DNA of 64,000 bases from Candidatus Melainabacteria bacterium (GTDB lineage: Bacteria; Cyanobacteriota; Vampirovibrionia; Obscuribacterales; Obscuribacteraceae), in contig RXJR01000021.1 of the NCBI GenBank assembly GCA_003963305.1, positions 40,001-104,000 on the forward strand, given 5' to 3'. A program made the translations under genes and the position numbers. This document shows, in pieces, positions 18,594 to 27,893 of this stretch. Below the pieces are notes generated by a model. The model had not been told where the DNA came from. It ran no database searches and was given only the letters and a program-made list of their open reading frames with translations. Position 1 is the stretch's first letter; the number at the start of each line of letters is the position of its first letter.

Positions 18594-21500
18594 ATGCCTC
18601 CATCAGACTCATCTACAGTCAACGACAAAACCAAAGACAAGAAGAAAGATTCCCACGACGGAACTAATCTGAGTCAGGAAGCTAACGATCCGAAAAATCA
18701 GACCGGCGCCAAAGGGGCTAAGCCGACTGAGACGGACCAGGTGCCGAAAGCAACGGTGACCAGGGAAGGTTCGATATTTTTCGACGTCTATAACAAGAAA
18801 CTGCAAGAAGCCGGTGTTATGCCGGAAACAGCCACGGTGATCGATAAGCCAGCCAATGTGCAAGTCGACAAAAACGGTCACGTCACTGAAGTGACGCTGC
18901 CGAACAACCAGAAGCGAACTTTCGGTTACGACCAGAAAGGCGAACTCAACAGCATCACTGAGCCTGACGGAAGGTCATATAAAAACGTCGACGGCAAATG
19001 GATCGACGCTCAGGGCAAAGCAGCTCCCTTCGAGAAGCCCGCCGTCTCCAGTAACGGCGATCTCGTCATGACAACTGCGGATCAGCGCATCGTCACGGAA
19101 TCGCAAGACGGAAAAACCACTGCGCTGAACCCGAAAGACAATTCAGTCGTCACTTATGACGGCAACTATCATGTCACAAATGTGCACTATGCCAACGGTC
19201 AGAGCCGGTCATTCACCTACGATCACGACACGCTCACGTCGATAACCGAGACCGACGGCAAGGTGTACACCTTAAAAGACAATCGATGGCTTGGACCGGA
19301 CAATGCCAACACGTTCAATAGCGACGCAAAGGTGCTGCCAGACGGCACTTACACGTACAGACAGCCGGACGGCAAGACAATCTCGACTTCGACCAGCGGT
19401 CAAATTTCACAAATTAATCCAGACGGATCTGTGTGTCACTTCGATGCGAACCACAGAATCAGCGAAATAATTTACACCGATGGAAAAAAGACTCAATTTG
19501 GATACGACGATCAGGGTCATCCCAACAAATTAATTACCACCGACGGCAAAACCCTGACACTTCAAGACGGCAAGTGGCGTGATGCACAAAACCAGGACAC
19601 AGGCATCAGCGACTTCCGCGTCCAGGCTGATGGCAGCTTCTGGTTCAAATCGGGCAACCAGGAATTCATAAACAGCACGAAAGACACACAAACGTCCTTC
19701 GATTCCGATGCAATTGCCAAAGCAGCCCACGACTTGAAAGAGGCGAAAGATAACTCGACTCTCCTCATTTTCGACTCGCCCGACACAAATAAAATCTGGA
19801 ACATTCTGGAGCCGATGAGCGCAGCTCAACGCCAGCTCGTTGCAGAGGAGTACGCCAAACAGAACCCGGGACACGACCTGATTACAGACCTGAAAGACAA
19901 GCTCAGCGGACCTGAAGTCGCCAGGGCTGAAGCATTGCTAAAGAGACAAGACGGTGTTGCAGACAACACGGGGCAGATACATCAAGCTCTGGCCAAGCTC
20001 GCCGACATGGGACCAGCATACGAGGGCTGGGTCGATGACGACCGCGTGCGAACAGAAAAAGAAATACGCGACTCGATTAACACCCTCACCGCCGATCAAC
20101 TGAAAGCCGTCGAAGCTAAGTACAAGCAAGATTACGGCCGGGATCTGATGGACGATCTGCAGAGCAATCCAAATCTCTCAGACGAATCAAAACAAGCTCT
20201 GCAAATCTATTTCAAAGGGAACGACCATCGCTCTGATGAAGATACTCTGAAACTAGCCAATCTGGCCATCGAAAAAGGTCGACCGGACATTTTCGATGAA
20301 GTGTTCCGTGATGCCAGCCAGAGCGCTCGCGACAAATTTACAGCCGACGGCGGCATGAAGAAGATAGACGACGCTTTTGACGGCGGCGATCGCCAGATTG
20401 CCAAAGACTATCTGACCCGCGGATGCGTCAGCATCGCCACAATTGTCGACGGTGATACACACTGGTACCACACCAACAAAGACGACATCACACGCGCCGT
20501 CACCAATGCCAGCGACAAAGATCGAGCTGACTTCAAACGCGGCGAAGAGATTAAAGAACAAAATGTACGACCGCCTTACTCTCCAGAAGATCAGCGTGCT
20601 CTCGATTTTTACAACAATGTCAGCAGCAAGCTCAAGGACGCAGGTAATGATCGCGAAGCAGACAAATGGAAAGCACAGCTGCGCAATAACGAGAGCTTAA
20701 TCACTTCATTGCTGGATTCACACGATGATGGTGGATGGTTTGGAATTGGCTCAGGTACTAATAAAAACAGAGAACTGTCGGCGGTCGAAAACATATCGCA
20801 GCAAGATTGGACATACCTCAAAGCGCATCCCGAAGAGCTTTCGAAGATCGAAACCGCCCTCAATCACTTCGACGATTCACACAAAGATCAAGTCATGCAG
20901 ATGCTGCATGACAAGTTGAGCGCACCTGATTTCGCGAGTTCTCAAAAGGTGGGCAACCGTTCGTTGCTCGACCGCCTCGGTGACAACGGCGACAACGCAG
21001 GTAATCGTGTTGATGCACTGGCCGGCATGTCGCCGACCGAAAGACAGCAGTATCTCAACAACACAGACGGCTTCCGCGACAAAATAAACGGGCAGTTAAA
21101 GTCAGACGAGGAAAAAACGCTGACACAACGCATCGCCGGCACTACAGGCGATATCAGCCCAACAGATCGCGTTCTCATAGACGGTATCAAGAATGCAGAT
21201 CCCAACCAGGTCTTCAGAGACATCGAGGCGGCTTTCAAAGCAGACCCGACCCTGAAAGATCGAATCAACAACCCGCAGACAGACGAAGACAAAAAGCTGA
21301 GCCAGTGGTATCACAGTGCCACCCACGCAGCAGTGGACAAAGCCGGACTCGGTGACCAGTTCGTTGGCGAGGGTCAAACGATACCCGGGGAGTACGCCAC
21401 ATTTGAAGATGCAATCTTCAAAAACGGACATGTGCCTCTAGACCAACAATTGCGCCTGACAGACGACAAACAAGCAAAAGTTGATCTCATTCTTCACGCC

Positions 21501-24500
21501 TCTGATGCAGATAAAGCTCGATTACTGCAGGCAAACCCAGACGCCGAGACAAAAGCATTCCAGGATGCAGTCCTTGGAACAGACAAAGACCATCGCGCCG
21601 TTCTCACATTTGCCCTGATGCAAAAAGACGGGCAAGGTCAGACCGGATATCTGTCGCAAGCGGATCAGTTCAGACTTTATGCACTGGACGGCGGCAACTC
21701 AGACAGTCTAAAAACCATGCTTGCCGGTATGACGCCGGAACAACGCCAAAATCTGGCCAACGAATATTTCACAAAATATCACTCACTGATTACTGAAGAC
21801 GTGATCGGAAAAGTGCCAGGCGACCAGCAATGGCGCTTCCGCGAGTTGCTCGCCCCTACCGACATCAGCGTCAGACAGATAGCTCTCGATGCTCAGATGA
21901 ACAACGATGCGCACACCAGTTCATGGGATCAATTTCTTAAAGACAACTGGGATTACACCCGCGTTTCCGCTGACAGCAGTCAGGACAACTTGAACAAATT
22001 CATCGCCGACCATGCCGCAGAACTCGACAAGTTGTCCCCCGAACAACGCAAACAATTCGACGATGCAATCGCCAACTACATGCAAGCCCAGAAAGCTTAC
22101 ATCGACTCGAAAGGCGCATTCGCCGAAGCGTTCGTCGATGCCACCATCACCGTGGCAGCCATTGGCGGGGCTTGCTTCACAGGCGGCACCAGCCTGGCGT
22201 TGCTCGCCGCTATCGGCGCAGGCGGCGCGGTCTATCGCACTGCGATGATGGCTTCCATTCAAGGAACAGACTTCGATTCCTCTGCCGGCAACATTCTCAA
22301 ACAGAGCTTCGAAGGCGGCACACAAGCGGTGCTTGGCTTCCTCGGACCAGAGCAACTTGGACTTACCATGGGGTTGAAGGTGGGCGGCGAACTGGCCGAA
22401 CAAACAGCTTTGCACCTGGTTGAAGGATCAACAAAAGCACTGTTTAAAGACGGAGCCGAGACCATACTCAAAGACGAACTGGCTAATTTGACACGCCAGG
22501 GAGCCATTCTGGGCGACAGAGAAATCGCCGCTATAGCCGAGAAAGTCGCAGCAGACGGCGTTGATAGAAACGTGGTCGAGCAGGCGATTCGCCAGCAACT
22601 CAAATCTGACACAATGAGCGGACTGAAAAACATCGTTTTGAATGAAGGCGAGTCTTACGTAAAGAACATGCTGGCGGCCCAGATCGGTTCACAAGGCAAG
22701 GAACTGCTGGCAACAGCGGTTGGTTTCGAAAGCCCCGACACATTATTAGAACGAATGAAAGGAACAGCTATAAGCACCGTAGCCGGTGTGACCATGTTCC
22801 ACGGAGTGTTCAGGTTAGCCTCATCCGGCGAATACGTGCGCGTGGCGCTGGGCAGAGATGCCGCCGGCAACGTGGTGGCGGGCGAAGGCACTGTGATTCG
22901 TCACGCCGACGGCACGTTAGAACCAGTAGTCGGCAAAGAGACACTGGTCAAACTAAAACCAGGCGACACTATCTACGAGAAGGATGCCCTGCACGAGAAT
23001 CCAGATGGCAGCAAAGATCTCAGAGTGGGCGATAAGACTACTCACTATGACACCAATGGTAGAGTCACCGATGTTAGCAACAGCGCGACTAAAACAAGAA
23101 CTTCAGTCGATTACGTCGAAAATCCTGTCACAAAGGAAACCGTTCTCAACAAAGCGCTGACATACAATCCAGACGGCTCGATTGACACACGGGCCTCGGT
23201 CATGCTCGACAACGGCGTTTACTATCGCGTTAACCCTGACGGCAGCAAAGGCAGAGCCGTAGGCACTGATGTTTCTGTTAGTTCTGATGGTTCAATCACC
23301 GTCAAAGGCAAGCCCTCGGGAACCAATCCTGACGGTTCGCCGATCTCTGCTGAAATCGGCGCGACTCGCTGGAATAACGGTAATCCCAAGCAAGCAGTCG
23401 ACAGTATTACGTTGCATCCGGACGGTACCAAAGAAACGCACTTCGTAGACAATTCAACGGTCAACACTGATTCATTCGACCGGGTCACGAAATTAGTCAG
23501 CGCCGACGGCGTTACTACCAAGTTCGAATATTCCATGAACGCTCCCAACAACACAGACGTCAATAAACTGACGATTGGTGATCACACTTACATCAAGCAA
23601 AATGGCAAGTACGTCGATGAGACTGGAAAACCAGCTGCGGACAATATCAAAGTCTTCAAGGATGGCACTGTCGACATCATAAATCCGTCTGACACATTAC
23701 ATACACCAACCAAACCACAAGAACAGATTGAGAGCGTTCGCATCTACAAAGATGGTACGACCGAATATCGCTACAAATCTCTTTCCGAAGCGCCTACAGA
23801 TAAGATAGACCCTCCCAAGGCACCAACTGCAGAGAAGGTACTCGAAGAGAGAATCAAATCAGGTGATGTTAAGGCGCAAAGCGACGGAACTTATGTACAC
23901 GAAGATCCCGCTTCACGCTCGCGCACCGTATACGATGCCAAAGGCGAAGTGGTGAGTGTACGCAATTCTGCCGGACAAGATATAAATTTCACTCGCGATG
24001 CGAGCGGTGATCTGACTAAAGTCGAATATTCAAGAAACGGCAAAGTCGAGTCTACATATACCAGAGAAGAACATAACGGCAGAATGTTCTGGAAAGAGAC
24101 CGACGCCAACGGCAGAATTACCGGTTGGAAAAACGAAGTCAGGGTCGAGCCGGATGGTTCGATTACCAAACTTGAAAATTCAGCAGACGGCGCGGTTGCC
24201 TGGTCTGGCGTGAAAGAACGCCCTGACGGAACGAAGATCAAAATAGACACGGTCGGTCGCGAGAAAGTAGACGCCAGTGCTCTCGACACGGAAAGGGTCA
24301 GGGTCAGAGAGTTTGCAGAAAGAGGATTTGGTGGAGATCCCGAGCGGCAGGCCAGATTCGAAAAATGGATGGACGATTTCGAGGCAGCAGCAGCCAAGCG
24401 AACTCCGCCACTGAGCCAGGAAGAAATCGCAAACACTTACTATCAACTAGACAAACTAATTTCAACCGACAACGCAATACTCTCCCAAGCAGAACGAATG

Positions 24501-25757
24501 AAGCTTGCCGAGCAGTTCATGTACAAGACCTCCAATCCGCAAACGATCGGACAGGGTTATTTCAATACGTGCAATGTCACGGCAGAGGTTGAGAATAGAC
24601 TGATTCAGCTACACCCATCCGAGGCACTGCAGATGGTGACAGATGTAGCAACTACAGGTAAATTCATTACCAGCAGTGGCTCCATCATCGATATGTCGGC
24701 TATGAACAACGTGCTGACGCCATTCAAAGATGTGGCTAACAACGCCTTCAATCCAGCCAACTACGGTGGACGAGACTATTTCGACCAGCTTTTCCAAACA
24801 ACATCGATTGAAACCTTCTGGCAGACGCAAGCAACCAATGGTGCTCGTCCGACAAGCACTGTCTGGGATGTCCGCGCTGGTAACCCCTTCCGCCCTGGCG
24901 ATTTGAGATACGAATTCTCCAACACACCAGGAGTCTCGAAGACAGGCGAAGTAATCAACAACTATTCCACTAACCCACCAACACGACAACTCGCACCCAA
25001 GAGCTCGACGATGATCGACCCACTCACGGGCAAACCACAAAGGGTCGTGGAATGGGTACCTGCGGAATCACCGAATCTTTCCGGCGATCAGATGTTGCAA
25101 ATCAACAAAGAAATTGTAGGTCGCAATGATCCGCCTCATATGCTGGCACGAAACTCAGATGCCGCCGCGGTGAACATAAACTCCTCCGACGAGCTTGCCG
25201 CACAGTTGAAGCAGATGCAACAAAATGGCGGTTTCCCGGCAACGGTATTTGTTGACACTCGAGATCCACTAATTTCAGGACGTCCAGAAGACGGTGGGCA
25301 AGGTGGAGCGCATGTGATCAACGTCCAGAACGTGTTCGAGAAAGATGGCAAGCTTTACGTAGAATTTACTAACCAGTGGTCATCGGCAAACGACCACCTC
25401 GGCAACAAAGCAGTTCCGGTCGAAGATTTGTTCAGAGCTATGGAATATCGCCCGCCCGAACAAGCAGCCGTGCCGCCCACAAACAAGACAAACAACTGGG
25501 TAAAGTATGGCGTTCCCCTGGCCGGTCTTACTGGTACAGCCGCCGCAGCCTACGCAGCGTATCGGATTCTGCAGGACTCAACAAACAAAGGCAACAAAAA
25601 TCAGCCAAACCCAATGGACATCTACATCGAACCGCCTGTTCAACAGAAACAGGACCTCGAACCAAATACGAATAACTCAGGTTCAGGCGGCGACGGCACC
25701 GGTTTCGTACCGCAGGCGCAACCAGGCAGCCAGCCCGCTGACAAAGGTGGAAGATAA
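18594..25757 (+). CDS. Giant YD-repeat/annexin-like protein with papain-like domain
   Basis: This 2387-residue protein has no signal peptide. Residues 1-60 are polar and disordered. Residues 60-380 hold several YD-type repeats (RTFGYDQKGELNSITEPDG, SRSFTYDHDTLTSITETDG, TQFGYDDQGHPNKL). Residues 400-1150 are helical and soluble-looking, with units resembling annexin repeats (TADQLKAVEAKYKQDYGRDL near 496). Residues 1179-1224 are strongly hydrophobic (TVAAIGGACFTGGTSLALLA). A second YD-like block runs 1470-1900. The C-terminal domain has QGYFNTC (Cys1993), GGAHVINV (His2240) and FTNQW (Asn2260), a papain-like arrangement, then a last helix near 2305 and a disordered tail. ATG start with AAGGA upstream. 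The layout recalls polymorphic toxins and Rhs proteins, but the Rhs core is not evident. Function is unknown. Confidence 0.8.
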   Translation: MPPSDSSTVNDKTKDKKKDSHDGTNLSQEANDPKNQTGAKGAKPTETDQVPKATVTREGSIFFDVYNKKLQEAGVMPETATVIDKPANVQVDKNGHVTEVTLPNNQKRTFGYDQKGELNSITEPDGRSYKNVDGKWIDAQGKAAPFEKPAVSSNGDLVMTTADQRIVTESQDGKTTALNPKDNSVVTYDGNYHVTNVHYANGQSRSFTYDHDTLTSITETDGKVYTLKDNRWLGPDNANTFNSDAKVLPDGTYTYRQPDGKTISTSTSGQISQINPDGSVCHFDANHRISEIIYTDGKKTQFGYDDQGHPNKLITTDGKTLTLQDGKWRDAQNQDTGISDFRVQADGSFWFKSGNQEFINSTKDTQTSFDSDAIAKAAHDLKEAKDNSTLLIFDSPDTNKIWNILEPMSAAQRQLVAEEYAKQNPGHDLITDLKDKLSGPEVARAEALLKRQDGVADNTGQIHQALAKLADMGPAYEGWVDDDRVRTEKEIRDSINTLTADQLKAVEAKYKQDYGRDLMDDLQSNPNLSDESKQALQIYFKGNDHRSDEDTLKLANLAIEKGRPDIFDEVFRDASQSARDKFTADGGMKKIDDAFDGGDRQIAKDYLTRGCVSIATIVDGDTHWYHTNKDDITRAVTNASDKDRADFKRGEEIKEQNVRPPYSPEDQRALDFYNNVSSKLKDAGNDREADKWKAQLRNNESLITSLLDSHDDGGWFGIGSGTNKNRELSAVENISQQDWTYLKAHPEELSKIETALNHFDDSHKDQVMQMLHDKLSAPDFASSQKVGNRSLLDRLGDNGDNAGNRVDALAGMSPTERQQYLNNTDGFRDKINGQLKSDEEKTLTQRIAGTTGDISPTDRVLIDGIKNADPNQVFRDIEAAFKADPTLKDRINNPQTDEDKKLSQWYHSATHAAVDKAGLGDQFVGEGQTIPGEYATFEDAIFKNGHVPLDQQLRLTDDKQAKVDLILHASDADKARLLQANPDAETKAFQDAVLGTDKDHRAVLTFALMQKDGQGQTGYLSQADQFRLYALDGGNSDSLKTMLAGMTPEQRQNLANEYFTKYHSLITEDVIGKVPGDQQWRFRELLAPTDISVRQIALDAQMNNDAHTSSWDQFLKDNWDYTRVSADSSQDNLNKFIADHAAELDKLSPEQRKQFDDAIANYMQAQKAYIDSKGAFAEAFVDATITVAAIGGACFTGGTSLALLAAIGAGGAVYRTAMMASIQGTDFDSSAGNILKQSFEGGTQAVLGFLGPEQLGLTMGLKVGGELAEQTALHLVEGSTKALFKDGAETILKDELANLTRQGAILGDREIAAIAEKVAADGVDRNVVEQAIRQQLKSDTMSGLKNIVLNEGESYVKNMLAAQIGSQGKELLATAVGFESPDTLLERMKGTAISTVAGVTMFHGVFRLASSGEYVRVALGRDAAGNVVAGEGTVIRHADGTLEPVVGKETLVKLKPGDTIYEKDALHENPDGSKDLRVGDKTTHYDTNGRVTDVSNSATKTRTSVDYVENPVTKETVLNKALTYNPDGSIDTRASVMLDNGVYYRVNPDGSKGRAVGTDVSVSSDGSITVKGKPSGTNPDGSPISAEIGATRWNNGNPKQAVDSITLHPDGTKETHFVDNSTVNTDSFDRVTKLVSADGVTTKFEYSMNAPNNTDVNKLTIGDHTYIKQNGKYVDETGKPAADNIKVFKDGTVDIINPSDTLHTPTKPQEQIESVRIYKDGTTEYRYKSLSEAPTDKIDPPKAPTAEKVLEERIKSGDVKAQSDGTYVHEDPASRSRTVYDAKGEVVSVRNSAGQDINFTRDASGDLTKVEYSRNGKVESTYTREEHNGRMFWKETDANGRITGWKNEVRVEPDGSITKLENSADGAVAWSGVKERPDGTKIKIDTVGREKVDASALDTERVRVREFAERGFGGDPERQARFEKWMDDFEAAAAKRTPPLSQEEIANTYYQLDKLISTDNAILSQAERMKLAEQFMYKTSNPQTIGQGYFNTCNVTAEVENRLIQLHPSEALQMVTDVATTGKFITSSGSIIDMSAMNNVLTPFKDVANNAFNPANYGGRDYFDQLFQTTSIETFWQTQATNGARPTSTVWDVRAGNPFRPGDLRYEFSNTPGVSKTGEVINNYSTNPPTRQLAPKSSTMIDPLTGKPQRVVEWVPAESPNLSGDQMLQINKEIVGRNDPPHMLARNSDAAAVNINSSDELAAQLKQMQQNGGFPATVFVDTRDPLISGRPEDGGQGGAHVINVQNVFEKDGKLYVEFTNQWSSANDHLGNKAVPVEDLFRAMEYRPPEQAAVPPTNKTNNWVKYGVPLAGLTGTAAAAYAAYRILQDSTNKGNKNQPNPMDIYIEPPVQQKQDLEPNTNNSGSGGDGTGFVPQAQPGSQPADKGGR

Positions 25758-25762
25758 CAGCG

Positions 25763-26314
25763 ATGATTAAAGCGCAAGAGAACATCGAAATCATTACCCA
25801 AGCGCCAATCCAGTCGCTGAAATTGCCGCTCGGATGGTTCGAAGACGAACCGGACTACGGACCTCTGCCAACCTCGTTCAAGCGACGCTTCCGCTCATTT
25901 GTTGCACCAACTTCCGAGCTTATGATCTGCTACCGAGGGCAACCAATCGACCCCGACAGCTGCGAAAACTTGATGCGCTTGCTGAGCGAACGCACACAAG
26001 TTCTTACAAAGTCAAAAGTCAACGCGATTAGCCAGGTGCTCGGCAACATGAGACACGAATCAGTCTTTCGAGCGTTGCTGATTCGCACCGAAACGATTTG
26101 CGCCCGCAATGTTTTGACAGTCGAAGGAAGATGGTCAAACGGAGACGACGCTTACTGTCTTTTCCTGCCGGAAGAACCAGGCAGCAGCCACATCATCGAG
26201 CTGCACTATCAAGCACCCAAAGAAGAGTTTCGGAAAAATCTCGCTGCTATGCGGGGTGCATTTGCATCGCTGACCTGGATTTCCAACACACTTAGTGACC
26301 AAACGAACGAGTGA
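25763..26314 (+). CDS. Small partner of giant protein, possible DcrB/PsbP fold
   Basis: The 183-residue soluble protein starts five bases after the giant gene's stop, so the two are co-transcribed and probably coupled. The end reads IIELHYQAPKEEFRKN and then FASLTWI, and the start has LPLGWFEDEP followed by SELMICYRG. This pattern resembles the DcrB/DUF1795/PsbP fold, which includes Eag chaperones that shield membrane helices of type VI effectors. The match is by eye only. Other readings are an immunity protein or an unrelated orphan. Its last codons run into a tetranucleotide repeat. Confidence 0.6.
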   Translation: MIKAQENIEIITQAPIQSLKLPLGWFEDEPDYGPLPTSFKRRFRSFVAPTSELMICYRGQPIDPDSCENLMRLLSERTQVLTKSKVNAISQVLGNMRHESVFRALLIRTETICARNVLTVEGRWSNGDDAYCLFLPEEPGSSHIIELHYQAPKEEFRKNLAAMRGAFASLTWISNTLSDQTNE

Positions 26315-26372
26315 ACAAACGAGTGAACGAACGAATCAACGAATGAATGATTGAATGAATGACAAACGAGTG
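26296..26372. repeat. Degenerate GAAC/GAAT tetranucleotide repeat
   Basis: From the last codons of the small partner gene through about 60 non-coding bases, the DNA is a run of imperfect four-base units (gaac, gaat, gagt, gatt). It contains several overlapping TGA stops. Such tracts slip easily; a change of length at the left end would alter the last residues of the partner protein. Confidence 0.75.
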
Positions 26373-26455
26373 AACCAACAATAGGAACTGGCTAAATTGA
26401 CCAGAGGCAACTGGCGAAAAAATTGGCGATAGGCAACTAAAAAACAAGGCTAAAA

Positions 26456-27721
26456 ATGGAACGCACAGATTCACGAGACGATAATTCACTGACGACAGCA
26501 GTCGCTGATGGATTCCACGCTGCGGTATACTCGGGACTGCAGCAACCGTACGATGCGATTCGGCAAATCGCCGGACAAGTGCACATCGACCTGCCAAATG
26601 CGCATCTGGTCTCAGCTCCAGAGCAGGCGACGTCCGGCTCCGCAGCCTGGGTAGCCGAATCTGTAGGCAGTGCCGCAGGAATGATACCGTGGGTGATTGC
26701 ATCCAACAAACTGGTACGGGCGGGCGGTTCCCTGGCAGGAATTGGCAGAGAAGGCGCAGCCCTGGCTTCCGGAATGGGAATAGCTGAAGCAGGAATGACC
26801 GGCGCCGTCTACAGCACCCTATTTCAACCGACTCAAACCAACGGTAATTTCCTTTTCAACAAGGCTGCTGACGCTGGTATTGCATTCAGTACTTTTGCCG
26901 CAGGCGCCGGTATCAACAACATGGTTCGACCGATGTTCGGCTCATTCACATCAGAGCTAGCCAACCGCGCCGTTAACGCCGGAACAGCCTCGATGGCAGG
27001 CTTTGGCGCCGGCATCGTAAGCGCAGAAGCCGGAAACTTGTTAGGCAAACCACATCAAGATGTCATGCAAACGGGATTGAAATTTGCTGTGGCTGGTGGC
27101 GTATTCGGTGCCACATCCAAAAATGGATTCACCAGTGAAACAGAAATCGGAGCAAGCAAAAACGGCTTCGATTCCAAAGTAAATGCTATGTCCAAAAACC
27201 TAGGACATAGCGGCGATCCGATTGTCAGCGGTACAGTTGCAAGCGAACGTTCTGCCCCATATTTCGCCGAAAGGTTGTCAGCACCAGCGAAAAGCGGCGA
27301 CCTTTTCGGACCGCGCCCAGAGGTGATTGAACAAACGTTGCCTGAAGTAAAAGCACGCTATGGAGAAAACAGCCCTGAACACGCCTCCACACTGGTCCAA
27401 CTCGGTGATGCGCATATGACTCAAGGTAAATTGTCCAGCCCGGGGGCTGAAGCAAGCTATCTGGAAGCATTACGCATTTTCAGTTCGCACGGAGCCGATA
27501 CGCCGCAGACAGCCTGGGTTTATGACAAATTAGCAACTGTCAAGCAAGTCTCTGGAGACACGGTGGGCGCAGCTGCAAATCTCTCTAAAGCACTCGAAAT
27601 CTGGCAATCGTCATCGAGAGAGAGCGCTCTTCCCGCCGAAAGCTACATCGCCCGCAGAACGGAAGATCTGGCGCGCTTGCAAACGCTGAACAGGTTTAAT
27701 GCGACAAAGCCTGGCGATTGA
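26456..27721 (+). CDS. Gly/Ala-rich membrane-like protein with TPR tail
   Basis: The 421-residue protein has two parts. Residues 60-200 are rich in Gly and Ala with several hydrophobic stretches (AAGMIPWVIASNKLV, LASGMGIAEAGMTGAVY, IAFSTFAAGAGINNMV) and could enter a membrane. Residues 285-410 hold about three TPR units (HASTLVQLGDAHMTQGKL, YLEALRIFSSHG, TAWVYDKLATVKQVSGDT), of the Kinesin-light-chain type with the SPEHA motif. It follows the giant gene and its small partner on the same strand. The hydrophobic part looks similar in style to the central segment of the giant protein. No known family. Confidence 0.65.
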   Translation: MERTDSRDDNSLTTAVADGFHAAVYSGLQQPYDAIRQIAGQVHIDLPNAHLVSAPEQATSGSAAWVAESVGSAAGMIPWVIASNKLVRAGGSLAGIGREGAALASGMGIAEAGMTGAVYSTLFQPTQTNGNFLFNKAADAGIAFSTFAAGAGINNMVRPMFGSFTSELANRAVNAGTASMAGFGAGIVSAEAGNLLGKPHQDVMQTGLKFAVAGGVFGATSKNGFTSETEIGASKNGFDSKVNAMSKNLGHSGDPIVSGTVASERSAPYFAERLSAPAKSGDLFGPRPEVIEQTLPEVKARYGENSPEHASTLVQLGDAHMTQGKLSSPGAEASYLEALRIFSSHGADTPQTAWVYDKLATVKQVSGDTVGAAANLSKALEIWQSSSRESALPAESYIARRTEDLARLQTLNRFNATKPGD

Positions 27722-27893
27722 TAGTTTGTTCTTTTCTTTCACATCTCCTGTTTGATTCGATCCATGATGACGATATCCGACTTATACTTAATAGGTCGGA
27801 GCCGGGTGTCGCCGGTCCATCACAAAGAATCCAGACCCTGTTAGTCTGGTGGCAGAAGCGACATTCAGACAACCATCGCCAGAGGGGTCAATC

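Noticed and set aside
18594-25757. True Rhs toxin with a core and cut-off C-terminal toxin
   Set aside because: YD-like repeats are present but the Rhs core end motif and a typical short variable toxin domain are not seen; the papain-like end is different.
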